Assembly: GCA_025449115.1 (NCBI GenBank)
Contig: JAHLKC010000060.1
Coordinates: 62,001 to 126,000 of the forward strand
Origin: Chytridium lagenaria
Lineage: Eukaryota; Chytridiomycota; Chytridiomycetes; Chytridiales; Chytridiaceae
DNA length: 64,000 nucleotides
Direction: 5' to 3'
The position numbers and the translations under genes are program-made. Under the pieces are notes generated by a model that was not told the DNA's origin, searched no databases, and was given only the letters and a program-made list of their open reading frames with translations. Shown here piece by piece: positions 33,661-45,060 of this stretch (its first letter is position 1; every line of letters starts with the position of its first letter).

Positions 33661-34187
33661 TCCAAAGGTACCTTTGCGGGGCTTGCAAATGTAGCTCCTG
33701 GACATGCTCTCCTCGCCAAAAAAAATTCTTTCCATCTCCAAGTCCTTCTTAAAACTCTCCTGCAGTCCAGCAGCTACAATGATCGCGACCAGATACATCG
33801 TGCCCGCTTAAATCGTCGACATCCTATAATTCAATATCCTGCTGCAGGTGCGTTGGTCACCTTGAGAAAACCTCTCGTTTACATCAGCTGTAACTTACGT
33901 TCTCGCACTCAACGTTCTTCGAGACTCGACAATCTCCATTCGTCAGAGGGACAGCTCTGGCAGGCAGTACTCCAGAGCAGATCCTTGGTTCTGCAATTCC
34001 TGATGTCAAACCTCCTGGCGACCCCACCACTTTATTCATATCCAACGCCAATTCCGCGTGCAGCTGGGAAGGTCGCGAAAGCGATATATATACAGTGTTA
34101 ATAAAAAACAGCTCTTCTTATAGTTTATTCGTAAAGTTGTCTGATAAGTACGCTAGAACAATTTTATTTGTATCTAGTCAGTTTTTT
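33661..34187 (+). pseudogene. Coding-like relic without a start codon
   Basis: Two plus-strand frames have protein-like composition but no ATG. About 33658-33846 reads SPSKGTFAGLANVAPGHALL and on to NRRHPIIQYPAAG. About 33893-34187 reads ETRQSPFVRGTALAGSTPEQ, PDVKPPGDPTTLFISNANSA, CSWEGRESDIYTVLIK and a hydrophobic end. A GT donor-like site follows PAAG, so these may be two exons. Family unknown; probably a remnant of a larger gene. Confidence 0.25.
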
Positions 34188-34942
34188 TCGTTTTTGTAAT
34201 GTATGTCTCTTCGAATTAAGTGCAGCCACTTAAGTTCCCTCGACTCATCAATTATTTCACTGTTAGCAATTCTTTATTCATAAAGTTGGTGCAAGGCTAG
34301 GTTGCCGCCAACACGTGCAGTTTGATATAAAAATGAACGTGGTAACTGTATGCGATACCCCAGCATAATCGGAACCCATCACATCCCTTACTTCGATATG
34401 TGTCATATACTGGATATGAACTTGAGTCGATCCAAAATGAAAATGGTTGGTGCGAACGGCGTTGAGGACCCTTTTGTAGTGGATGTAGAGGTTAGGTCGA
34501 CCTTGGTCGAGATATAGTGATTTGGATGATGGGGCGGGTTGCTGCGTCGTGTCAGGTGTAAAAGAAGTTGATTAGAGTAGTTATGGGTCAGCAATGATTT
34601 CTCCAGGCGTCAATCGCATCAAGCTTGCGGTTTAATGACGTGACGCGTACTATGGCGTATATCCTATAATCTAAAATATGTACATTTCTTATAGATTGCT
34701 TAGCGCTTAGAGCCCGTGCTATAAAGTGATTTATATGCGCCCTATTTTCTCACCCGATGCCCATGTTAATGTCCGTGTTGATGCCGCATTGTAATATGTC
34801 ACGTCAACCCGATTGGTGATTTTGGGTCAAAAATGAAACATGACATGAGAAATGAGCGGTTTTGGTTTCAGAATGCACAACAAATGAGTCTATATAAATA
34901 TAATGCTTTCTGAAGGAAGACGTTTGCGAGTTTTGTTTAGCT
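34188..34942. other. Spacer
   Basis: AT-rich, with no coding pattern on either strand; includes the promoter of the membrane protein gene at 34943. Confidence 0.4.
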
Positions 34943-36770
34943 ATGAGACCTCCGAAAGAACGTCTGTCGTTGATGATCGTGGTCGCGGCGCGCTGATTAC
35001 GACGGATGCTTTTGCGAACCCCGTTAGACTCGAAAGGAGGAAGAAGGGAAAGGGAAAGACGGTGATGAGGAGCCAGAAGCGGACACTGAAGATGCTGAGG
35101 AGCCAGAGGAGGATAGTGGGAAAAGTGGGAAAGAATCTGGAGGCGGTGGGAAAGGATCAGGAAAGTCACCAAGCCTTCCGACTCCCCTCCAGCATCACCG
35201 AAGAAAGGAAAAAAACCACCATCACCCAAAACAAGGTCTCCTACCCAGCAGTTGCCACGTGAGTGTTTTCATTTGTATACACCCACCTTTGTTTCTTTCC
35301 ACACCTCACAACACCTATTCGTAATCTCCATCCTGTCTCGCCGTCGACAAACCTCCATTTACCTTCTTCCTACACCCTTTCGGTACCAGCTGTAGCACTT
35401 CCTCCTCTCCCTTTACCACCTTCTCCACCACCACCACCGCCGCCGCCGCCACCCGCGTCCCCACCTCCAGCAGTTGAAGCTCCAGCTCCCCCACCTCCTC
35501 CTCCTCCGCCTCCTCCTCCGCCTTCTCCAACTGAAAAGCGCTTCCCTAACCCTCCCGCACCCGTTGCAGCACCTCCACCAGTGGCTCAGCAAGGCCCTGC
35601 GCCTCGTCGAGAAGACATTTTTGCATCCCCAAGTTCTTCGCTAGTTCCTTCTGCTCCAACTTCTGTGACTGCGTCTCCCATCACTGTTGCCGCCATAACT
35701 GTAAATATCCCTGTACCAAACCCCGGTGGTCGCATTGAGGAGACCATTTCGTCTGCGTTGACGTACATCGCTCCTGATGCCGTCGAGACTCAATTCAATT
35801 CAACTGAAACAGCTCTACCAGCCCCAGACTCGGGACCTAACCCTGGTATCAAACCTCCCGGCGACTCAACTTCTATATCCGACGCATCAACTTCTGGAAA
35901 CTCTGCATTCAAGAATACTGGTCTTATTGCAGGACTCGCCGTAGCCGGATCTGCTTCTTATTTTGCTGGGTTCATTGCCCGCCGTCGCATAACACAGCAG
36001 AAAACCACACGGAAGCCCGTCACAGAGCTTGGATTCAAGCCCATCTCATGCGCTCAGCATCAAACGCGTCACGGATGTCACTTCCATCTGGAAGAACTGT
36101 TCCCACGATGAAAGGAAAACGATACGCGCGCAGTAAAGTCTACCGGCCACATCTTAAGATGACAACAAGACCAGATTCGGATCCTTTTGTTCCAGACAGT
36201 CCACGCCAACATCTTCTATTGCGAATATGTCCATACGTTCTTTTCAAGACTCTCAAAGGCTTCTACGGCTCCCTCACAGGCCACTATCCATAATGGATCC
36301 AACTATCACTGCCGTGGCTGATGCTTCCAACAATGACGACACGTTGACACGCGTTTCGGCTCGTAACAACATCACAGCACCGTCCTCAGCTCTCGTGGTG
36401 CCAAGCAGCCCCGTCACCCCAAATTCCGCCTACTCAGTATCAAGCAGACAGGACTCCTTCGTGATATGCTCCAAAAGTCACCCGTCTTTCGAGTAGCTTC
36501 AGTTTTGGGAAGTACCCAGCATTGACTCCGCCGTCAGAATTTGAAGATAGCTCGATGCGTGCTGGCACGTTAGAGCGAGGAATTGAGGGAATGAGGATGA
36601 TGGGGATGATCAAGTGAGACATTCCATGTTTAGCATTGGGATGAAAGGATACCTTGGATAGGGTCAGTTCGTTTAAAATGGGGCAAAGCATGAGGGGTGG
36701 AGACGCGTTAAGGATGCCAGGAAGACGCAGTAGTGATACTGCCTTTAAATCAACATTTCCATTTATAATT
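34943..36770 (+). CDS. Acidic/proline-rich single-pass membrane protein
   Basis: Starts MRPPKERLSLMIVVAA, a signal-peptide-like segment, and passes through an acidic Glu/Asp/Gly/Lys region (DGDEEPEADTEDAEEPEEDS near 35060) and a Lys/Pro/Ser stretch ending at a GTGAGT donor (about 35260). Exon 2 holds poly-proline blocks of 10-12 residues (about 35410-35530), a Ser/Thr/Pro region, and one membrane helix (NTGLIAGLAVAGSASYFAGF, about 35915-35975) followed by ARRR, giving an outside-in orientation. The Ser-rich cytoplasmic tail runs through two frame changes to GIEGMRMMGMIK. The stop there (36615) overlaps a GTGAGA donor, and a further exon (about 36663-36770) may follow. The architecture resembles fungal wall-sensor proteins; no family assigned. 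Confidence 0.45.
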
Positions 36771-36874
36771 TGTATGATAAACTTTTATTCGACTTTGCTG
36801 GTTAAAGCGAAATCTTTTTTCAACTATCTCTAAATACAACGTCTTGTACAGATCAATGTCTCAGTTGTACATAC

Positions 36875-36879
36875 TATTA
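36875..36879. repeat. Left flanking direct repeat TATTA
   Basis: TATTA immediately left of the Harbinger left end; the same five bases follow the right end at 41108-41112. Read as target-site duplication. Confidence 0.6.
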
Positions 36880-36900
36880 GTGGTTGTCATTATCTTTTTT
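36880..36900 (+). repeat. Left terminal inverted repeat
   Basis: 21-bp left end of the Harbinger element, followed by T-rich sequence; pairs with 41087-41107 on the other strand with one mismatch at position 5. Confidence 0.85.
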
Positions 36901-37164
36901 GAGTTTTTTTTGGGTGTCGTTAAAACAAATGGAGAAGAGTAGGACAAAGGTCGTACATTGTTTTAGCCAATAAAAAAATTAGAAAATGGATTATGTTTCT
37001 GTGTTCAAAAAACCCTCTATTTCGAAGGTTTTTTCACGAAAAAGCAAACTTTGTGAAACTCTGTGCAACTCTGTACAACGAATGAAGTCTGGAACAAGTG
37101 TAAGAAATAAAAAAAAATATGGTGAACGAATTGTCAAGGAAGGGACTTAGAAAAATTAGAAGTG

Positions 37165-38409
37165 ATGCCTCGAGTCTCGAACAAGACCAAAAACCTCAAG
37201 GAACTTCGAAACTTCATCCTTTTTAAGAGCATCCAAGCTCAAATCGCGAAGAGGAATCGCCACATTCTCCTTAAGCGTGTAGCTATGCTGCAAGTCCTCT
37301 ATGAGGAAGCAACAGAGCAGCGCTATCTATATCCTCGATCCTACGTCCGGCGTCTTGATACCATCGAACAGGCCGCCGCTGATGTGTTCCTTTGGGACCC
37401 TGAGCAGTTCAAACGAGAATTCCGTATGGAGCAAGTGAGCTTTTGGGGTCTCCATGCTCTCATCAAGGAGCATCCTGTTTATAGATCTACGACGAAAAGG
37501 CAAACCGCGGTGGAGTTCCAAATGCTCGTGGTTCTTCAGAGATTTGGTAAAGACGGCAATGGAAGCTCTTACAACCACATAAGCTTAGTTCGAGGCTCGT
37601 GCGTTGGTAATGTGGCCAAGTATACCGAGCGATTCTGTGAGGCGTTACAGTCCTTGAAAGAAAGTGTTATTTTTTGGCCTGATGCGGCCGAGAGAAGGGT
37701 GATGGCTTCAGAGATAGAGGAATTAGGATACTTTCCTCAGTGTGTTGGGTTTATTGATGGTACCCTGTTTCCTCTAGAGACAAAACCAGTTGTTCACGGA
37801 GAGGATTACTTTGGTAGGAAAAGTAATTATTCCGTCACTGGATTTGTTATATGTGATCACGAAAGGCGGGTACGGTACCTTTATGTGGGGTGGCCAGGAT
37901 CAGTACATGATGCCCGAGTACTCAATAACTCGCACTTCGGACGAAACATGTCGTCATACTTCTCACCTGGGGAGTATATCATTGGTGATTCCGCATACGC
38001 TTCAAGCAAACACATCGTACCTCCATTTAAGAAACCCACGAATCGGGGGATGCCACCAACTTACAAACGCTTTAATGAAATGCTGGCAAGGATACGAATC
38101 TCCGTGGAGCATACCTTTGGTGTTGCTAAAGGACGATTTCCCGTTTTGAAGAGGCTCCGCATCCGCATCAGTGGGAAGAAATCCATGACGACTCTGATCA
38201 GTATCGTCGAAGCGTGTTTTATTTTACATAATCTCATGATTACAGCAAAGGATTCCTTTAGTGAGGAAGACTTTGATAATGAAGGGGGGAGTGGAGAAGA
38301 CGAAACGTTACGGGATAGCTTGTCAGGGAGTGGCGGGAGTCAAACCACTATGGATAGACGGAATCAGTTGCTGCAATATTTCATGCAAAACAACTTACTT
38401 TTTCCATGA
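37165..38409 (+). CDS. Harbinger DDE transposase (HARBI1-like)
   Basis: Uninterrupted 414-aa frame from ATG 37165; no intron. Cut-and-paste transposase of the DDE_Tnp_4 family. Catalytic positions are visible: first Asp in VGFIDGTLFPLE (about residue 195), second Asp in YIIGDSAYA (about 275), and Glu in RISVEHTFGVAKGRF (about 315), with the usual GWPGSVHDARV between. The N-terminal quarter is helical and basic, with a helix-turn-helix type region. Full length and unbroken, unlike most large frames in the window, so it is probably functional. The adjacent partner protein would help nuclear import or DNA binding. Confidence 0.92.
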   Translation: MPRVSNKTKNLKELRNFILFKSIQAQIAKRNRHILLKRVAMLQVLYEEATEQRYLYPRSYVRRLDTIEQAAADVFLWDPEQFKREFRMEQVSFWGLHALIKEHPVYRSTTKRQTAVEFQMLVVLQRFGKDGNGSSYNHISLVRGSCVGNVAKYTERFCEALQSLKESVIFWPDAAERRVMASEIEELGYFPQCVGFIDGTLFPLETKPVVHGEDYFGRKSNYSVTGFVICDHERRVRYLYVGWPGSVHDARVLNNSHFGRNMSSYFSPGEYIIGDSAYASSKHIVPPFKKPTNRGMPPTYKRFNEMLARIRISVEHTFGVAKGRFPVLKRLRIRISGKKSMTTLISIVEACFILHNLMITAKDSFSEEDFDNEGGSGEDETLRDSLSGSGGSQTTMDRRNQLLQYFMQNNLLFP

Positions 38410-38756
38410 TGTTAACCATGTTCCTATGCAAATAAAGAATGATGAGCGAAGAAAAAGCTGTTGTATAATAATCCGCTTTATTTTAACAAGGGTTAGGGTG
38501 TAAAATGTCGAACAGTCCTAATGGAATACCCATAAGTTCAAAGAAAATCAATAATGGGAAGGAGCAGAAAGAAAAGTGATATGTGGTAATCGTTCAGACC
38601 AATTTTAGTGGAAAAGTAAAGAGAAACAGAAGAAACGGAAGGGATAGCATATAACCGTACAATAAGGTAAAGATAAACGGAAGGGATAGCGTATAACCGT
38701 ACAAAAAGTAACAACCAAGAAAAGAAAGAGAAGCGGAAGGGTTGATGATGATGACA

Positions 38757-40762
38757 TCACTGATCAAGCTTCATCACGTCGTCAACCTCCTCCTGCGACA
38801 ACCCCAGTGCTTCCAGCTCCGTCGCTTCTTGATCATCCTAACTTGATGCTCAACCCGCTGTTCCCTAAGTTGTAATCTCCTTGCCTCCAATTCCAACGAC
38901 AGTATGGCTTGGCGAGAGTTTTCCCCTTCCTCTTGACGATCAATCTCTAATTGAAGCTTCTGAGCCTCCAATCGTTCTCGTTTTGCTGCCCTTTCCTCTC
39001 GCGCCGATTCCATCATCTCTCGTTTTGCAGCCCTTTCCTCTCGCGCCGATTCCATCATCCATTCCCGTTCTTGACGTTTCTTCTCCAGCTCCAATCGTTC
39101 CCCCTCCACTTCGTTCGACTTTTCAAGCTGAATGGCGATGTTTGAGGCGGATGAAGCCGCTGGAGCTTGCTTGGTCGTATAGACTCTTTACCCTTCTTCA
39201 TCCCACCAGTAGCACCTCCCCCTTCTTTCCCTTTATCAGCACCCTCCTCCCTTCCCCTTGATGTCGACCTTCACATCTTCAACTATTTCCCCAGCCTTCC
39301 CTTTCCCCTTGATGTCACCCTTTCGTTCCTCAACAGTAGCAACAACCTTCCCCTTCCCCTTGACGTCAACCTTTTGAGAGTCAGATGCGACTCCTCCTTT
39401 CTCCTTCCCCTTCCCTTTGACACCGCACCCATGCACCTTCCGCTCCCCTGACGAAGAGCAAGTATCTCCAGCTAGAATAGCCTGTGGGTCTCGGAGATCA
39501 AAGTCATCGTCAGAAGACTCAAACATTGATTGCTGATCCTGGACTTCGTTCGTATCAGAATCCACGTTGATGGCGTCGTCTTCATTGGTAAGTAGAGCGC
39601 TCGACGATGGACGGCTTGTCATTACAGCCTCAAGCTCATAAAACTCCTTGCACTTGGTCCTAACGATGTCCTTGAACGATGCGGTGGTTCATCGGAGGGA
39701 AGTAGTCCATCTTGAAGCATGACTCCTTGGCCAGTATTGGCGATCCAATCAGCAGCTTTTCGGAAACTTCGCTCAAGTTCTTCGACCTTTTTCTTGATCC
39801 CATGTTTGTCCTTATGGTAAATCCCTTTGTCTTCAATCGCCCAACCACAACCTCTAACTTCACCAACTTAGTAATACCCGCATTGCCATCCCACTCCCTC
39901 GATAGCGGTCATAGTTTTCTCCCTCCGTCATCCAGTCGATGAGAACGTCTAAAGATTCCTGATCCCACTTCGTGTTGACTAGGGGATCCCTTGAATTACG
40001 GCTAGCAGCTCCACCTCTAGATCCTCGCCCTCGAGTAGTCCCTCTTCCAGTCGGTTCCCGCGGGTTGATGTATTTGACGAAGATGCAACAGCTGTACTGG
40101 AGGAACCCGATGAACCGTCTCCAGAAGTATCGGATGGGTCTGCTGACCCTCCAATTGAAGTGAGAGCGTAAGGACTGGCAGAGCCATATCGAGAAGAAGG
40201 CACCGCCAGCGTGGTAGATGTGTTGCCGCTCATTACAGAGGTATACCCCGGCGACCCAGTATGAGAAGGCATACCACCAAAGCCCTGAATCCTCCATATC
40301 CATTGGACGGGAGCTGCTGCACAGGAGGGTACCGTGGCGGGGTACTACTGGAAGGTCCCAGTGGATGTCGAAAGGGGTGGGCAGAAGGGCTTCCATGAGG
40401 CGAACGCGGGAGTGGACTGGACGGCACCGCAAAGCGAGGATGCATCGAACCTTGCGAGGCGAATAATTGCTGGTTTGAAAAAGGAGCTTGACCTGGCGGC
40501 ATTGTGACATGAGACCCTCCACGCTGCATCAAGGCTTGAGAGCCTCCAGGGGGCCAACGAGAGATGCAGGTAGACAGGGTGCGTTGGGACTTGAGGGGCC
40601 ACTGACGGACCAGCGTCCACAGAGCTTGAGGGAGGGGACGTGATCGGTGGAGGGAAACTTGCTCCCGTAGCCTGCAGGATGGTTGACGTTCCCTGAGCAG
40701 GTGTTGTGGTGGATAGAGGACCTTGCGAGACGGGGAATGGTGTTATCACTATTAGTATCCAT
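38757..40762 (-). CDS. Harbinger-associated DNA-binding protein
   Basis: Second gene of the element, convergent with the transposase. From ATG 40762: a Ser/Pro/Gln-rich N-terminus; an RGG-like basic patch (RGTTRGRGSRGG, about 40040); the conserved KWDQESLDVLIDWMTEGENYDRYRG (about 39975-39900, split by a break), typical of transposon partner proteins that bind the ends; a KGKGK-rich acidic/basic linker (about 39230-39460); and a long coiled coil with two tandem copies of MMESAREERAAKRE (about 39000-39070). It ends DDQEATELEALGLSQEEVDD and stops at 38757. At least four frame changes occur although the transposase is clean; whether they are real decides the element's autonomy. Confidence 0.7.
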
Positions 40763-41086
40763 GTTGATTCAAATAATGTAAAGAATAAACGTCCCCTTTT
40801 ATACTCAGCTAGCGAACTTACCAATACCCTTCAGTCCTAACCCTGCAAGACCCATGCAGGCATCTCTGGTTTCGTCGAGGGCCTCGCATTAAAACTTCAG
40901 TCACAACGAACCCGTCAGTCAACCATACTTACATCAACGTCACGAAAGCTTAATTTGGGAGGTCCAATTGTGAAACGCAGGGGGTGAAGTCTAAAATCGA
41001 CATGGGGGGTGGGTCTCATTATCTTTTTTATTTACATAAGTGTAACTGTAAGTAATACAGACTAATGAAAAACGAAAATCGTCCAA

Positions 41087-41107
41087 AAAAAAGATAATGA
41101 CATCCAC
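41087..41107 (-). repeat. Right terminal inverted repeat
   Basis: Right end of the Harbinger element, complementary to 36880-36900 in 20 of 21 positions. Confidence 0.85.
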
Positions 41108-41112
41108 TATTA
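41108..41112. repeat. Right flanking direct repeat TATTA
   Basis: Same five bases as at 36875-36879; together they mark the insertion site. Confidence 0.6.
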
Positions 41113-41197
41113 TGTCATATCGCCTTAGGTTAGGACCCTTGGGCTCACATCGGCTATTGTCGCACAGAGTCCCTTTTTTCTTATTTTTGGCGTCGCT

Positions 41198-44186
41198 TTG
41201 GAGACGCAAAGAAAAGCCCTTGGATGGCCAGAAGGGCAGCAGCCATTGACGGCTGCGGAAAAGAGGAATGGAGTGTCGGTATGGCTCGCTGCTACTTTAG
41301 GAACCATTTTCTCACTGGATCAATGGCCTTGGTGTTTGGGCCCAGCAGGCATTTCGTCAGCCTGGACTGGATGCCCAAAATACAGCAAAGCTTCCGTTCA
41401 TATTCCCCAATGTGAGAACCTTTCTGTCGTTGATCTATCTGGACTTAAAAAAAGGACTTATCATGAATTTTCATATGTCAGCAAATCCACCAGCACGTAT
41501 CCTTTAGCCTCCCTTTTTTTCGCAACTCTCTCCAAGCTCCTTGTCGCCATGGATCCCTCTTTGTTCTCCTGTGATAGATTCATCTGGAGTAGCTTACCTG
41601 GCTCTCATCAATTCTGATGTTGGCATCAAGCTTGTATCGGTACCCTTTAGTCTCCCCTCCATCCGTTCTTTCGTCCATTGATATCAGCAATGATCGCACC
41701 GTGGATTTGTTTGCATCGAGGGCCAAGTCAGCCTTTCTTTCGTTGGGAAGGGATGACATCTTACTCCTTCTGTTTAAAGTCAACGATAGAATATTCGGAT
41801 TCCGGACTTTAAAAGCTGACTCGATACGAAGCACATTTAATGCCGGGACGCTTCGCAGCTCTCGCTTTGATCCGATCATGACAGATTCTGGAACAGAAGC
41901 CTTCTTTGTATCTGAGATGGGGGTTCACCTGCATTTTCCGCATCGCAGTCGATTCTGGGCAAACGGATTGCAAGCTCTTGGGATTTGGACCAACATCTCC
42001 TTCATCTGTCGCTCTATCGTTAGATGACCGAGCGAATTTACTTATCACCGCCGATGGGACCGCCATCAAGATACCATTCAGTGGATTGCAAACCACCTCC
42101 ATGGATTCTCCAACAAATGTAGGACGCAACACTCCAGGTGTTTCTAGACTGCAAGCGGTCCCGGGACGCCCAGACTTCTCGTATCGATCGGCTTCGAAGG
42201 CACTGTGTCCTTGCTTAATGCCAACTCCACGCCGTGGGAGCCAATTTGGTGGTCGACAATACCATTAAGTAGTTTTGTCGTTGCGGCGGATGCTATCGAG
42301 GTTGGCTGTATCTTTGTGTTGGTGCCGTCTCCGACGAGCCAGCTGCTGAAGGTCGACTTACAGCCATCAGAATATCCGACGGACAGCTTGGTTGGAATGG
42401 AGGATCAGGTGTGGTTCCCTGCTCAAAAGACGGAGTTTTCGTGTCTTCTGATGGGTCTGTTCTGACGGTATCGCAATCTGGTACAATATCATTGCTGAAT
42501 ATTGATACCACGAGTGGAGATGTCTCGACTCGATGGTCCACAGGAATTCCTCCGCAAAATCCCTGATCAATTTCCCAGTCTTGCCGCCTGCAGTATGGTC
42601 GAATGGTGGAAGCGGAGTATTCATTTAAGCGGCGCTTCGGCTGTTGGGTTTGCCGACTTTCCTCCTGCCCCAACGACAACGACAACGATATCTAAATCAA
42701 CAACCAGTTCTTCAGCCACATCCTTATCAGCATCCTTTTTACCTCAATCACTGAAACAAAATTCAACAGACCGATCCCTCTGCAGCCGCTGTACCTACCG
42801 AGACTGGGTCTGTCGCTGGAGGCTTAACAGGGACAAACTTAGCTCTTGCCATCGCCCTGCCTTTACTTGCATTCGTTCTTATCGCCATCGTTGTTGCATT
42901 CCTTCTTATTCGGCGAAAACGGTTAGAAGGAGAGAAACCACCGTCGGACCCACCATTCACTTCGGAATCGGGGTATAGAGACGGGCCGGGTGAACTTCCG
43001 ACAGTAGGCGCAGGCGCTGGTATTCGTGGTATTACATCTTCTTATCCACAGAAAGGTTTGGAAGAAGAACCCACAAGCAAGTTCCGATCTGGAGAGTCAA
43101 CGATGCTGGCGTCAGGGGTTGCGAGTGCTGGGGCAGGTGCTTTCGCAGTGAGTGCTATCACGAGTGGGAGGATAGACGACGACGATGATTCGTCTTTTAA
43201 ATCGGCTTTAGCGGAGGAGTGGAGTGATGATATAACGGTCGCCGCGAATCTGTCGCTACCGTGGCCTCTGAAGCTACGATTAGGTCCCCGCTCCAAACCG
43301 CGACACCCGATTCGTCTGACCCTCGGAGTGAGAGGATTGATACGCCAGTTTCCATTACAGCCCGATCGACACCACCAGGTCAACCGGAACTGAACACACA
43401 AGGTGAGCACTCTGGACATTCGAACCGTCAAGCCTACGCATCTTTTGGCGAAGCCTTTCTTACGTCAGTAACACCTGCTCCAGTTTTCTCAGACGACCTT
43501 ATTCCTTCTCCTCCCGATGACGCCCTGAGACCTCTTTCTGGAGCCTCTTTTCCACAAGCCTTCGATGCGGCCAACCGCAGCTTCTTCTTCACCCACTACC
43601 AGCCCTCTTACCTAGATCCAATAGCGTCGGTATTGCACGATCAACCTCTACAAGTCGAGCCACGTCACCCTCGTCAAGTGGCTATGCTGCCTCCGTATCC
43701 TCCACTGCCACCGCACGTCCACGACAAAGCTTTGATCGTCTTTCTCGAACAACATCTCCACGGAACTCCATGCAAAGTCACCGATTAGCGTTTCAGATTC
43801 GGAGTACTGGGATTCCCCTGTCAATGTCGCCCCATTAGTACCATTACCCAGTTGGCATCAGATGACGAAGACAGGGAGGAACGATGGCGCGATCTCGTCT
43901 ACGGTGAAAGCCGTCCTATGAGAACGTTTCGAATACCGATGCCGAGACCTTCACACTGTGCCTGAGTTTCGAAGTGACGGTCCACACCTCTGGACGAGGC
44001 GGTCATAGGGTGAAATGAGCAGCCGTAATCGGTCAGATCAGACGGATAATGAGGGAGGATGTTACTGCTGGCACTTCTATGCGGAGTGCTCAAGTCTCGG
44101 ATGGATACGTTACCGCACAGGATGCGGGGTCAAGGTCGGACATGGATTCTGGAACAGACGGTTACCAGACTGGACGTGAGGCCTAA
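41198..44186 (+). CDS. Single-pass membrane protein with long cytoplasmic tail
   Basis: Frame-switching but continuous coding. The ectodomain (41198 to about 42650) is beta-rich with short repeats: CENLSVVDLSGLKKRTYHEF, SGVAYLALINSDVGIKLVSV, DRTVDLFASRAKSAFLSLG, and near 42300 GWLYLCVGAVSDEP, KDGVFVSSDGSVLTVSQSG and ISLLNIDTTSG. These look like propeller blades. A Thr/Ser stalk follows (about 42670-42760), then one helix ALAIALPLLAFVLIAIVVAF (about 42837-42900) with RRKR after it, and a Ser/Pro tail of about 400 residues ending SGTDGYQTGREA at 44186. A type I receptor-like layout. At least six breaks; N-terminus uncertain. It starts only about 90 nt right of the transposon. Family unrecognised. 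Confidence 0.45.
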
Positions 44187-45060
44187 ATGTCCTTGTCATT
44201 GTTTTTTATTTACTTATCTGACTAGCCTCCCATCTATCGCTCACACCCTTAATTTTTGTTTGTTCTCTTCTTTGTTTTGATCCTTTTAATTTTTCTCTCG
44301 TTCATATGCGACGATTGCCTTTTTTTTCTCTCTTCCTTTTTTCGCTGGCGTTTCAAGGCGTATGCTTTATACCTCTACCTTCGCGATATAGAATGCCATA
44401 GACTTGTGTTATCCTTTATTTATAATCAGATATAATCTTGCCTACTTTGCAATATCTGTTTTGCGACGTCACAGTTGATCTGGCCTTCCTATCCTCTCAG
44501 ATACAGTGCAATTATATTTGTTGAATCTCCTCGCCCTTCTCCTTGTGGTATTGTTTCTGTCGTCTCCGTTGGAGCCTCCTCAATCCCCCCGTCGATTTTG
44601 GGCAATCCAAGTAAACCTAGCTCGCCTTGCTACCCCCCTGAAATGGCTTAATTACTGGCCAAGCGACGTTGGGGGTCGCAATAGCCTGAATTTTAGCATA
44701 ATCATCATGCGCTTATATCTTACCGCCAAAAAACTATTTCCGTAACCTATTCGAATGAAGAAAAGCGAAAAGACAATATTCAAATAGGATTTAAAATAAA
44801 ATATACAAAACCAAAGTACTGATCTATTCCTCTCTCCTTCTGGCATCGTGAATGCATGCTCAAGGTACGGGGTTACCTTCATCATTGAACAGAGAATATC
44901 AAAAAACGCCGATTTGTGCGAAGCCACAGCTTTTTCCCATCCTTAAAAAGGCCCATATATATATAAGCTAAATTGCGGTTGTGTAGTAGCGTGGCTACTT
45001 ACCGCTGCCCTAGGATCTCGTCATCCAACTCAAGACGGGACTGTGTTTTTTCGCTTGTTA
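44187..45060. other. Spacer
   Basis: T-rich 3' flank, then AT-rich sequence with TATATATATA near 44955. No coding recognised; the frames at 44506-44745 and 44652-44927 lack bias. Confidence 0.4.

Larger units (their letters stand above)
36880..41107. mobile_element. Complete PIF/Harbinger DNA transposon (4.2 kb)
   Basis: 4,228 bp bounded by 21-bp terminal inverted repeats: left end 36880-36900, right end 41087-41107, 20 of 21 positions matching (GTGG[T/A]TGTCATTATC then T). TATTA flanks both sides. Inside are two convergent genes, as expected for Harbinger: an intact DDE transposase (plus) and a KWD/SANT-like DNA-binding partner (minus). The usual duplication in this superfamily is 3 bp (TWA), so the 5-bp match could include chance or belong to a divergent group. 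The intact ends and transposase point to recent arrival. Confidence 0.88.

Noticed and set aside
40838..40862. CCTGCA...TGCAGG hairpin near the right side of the Harbinger element
   Set aside because: A short 6-bp stem in the partner gene's leader; not special without conservation.
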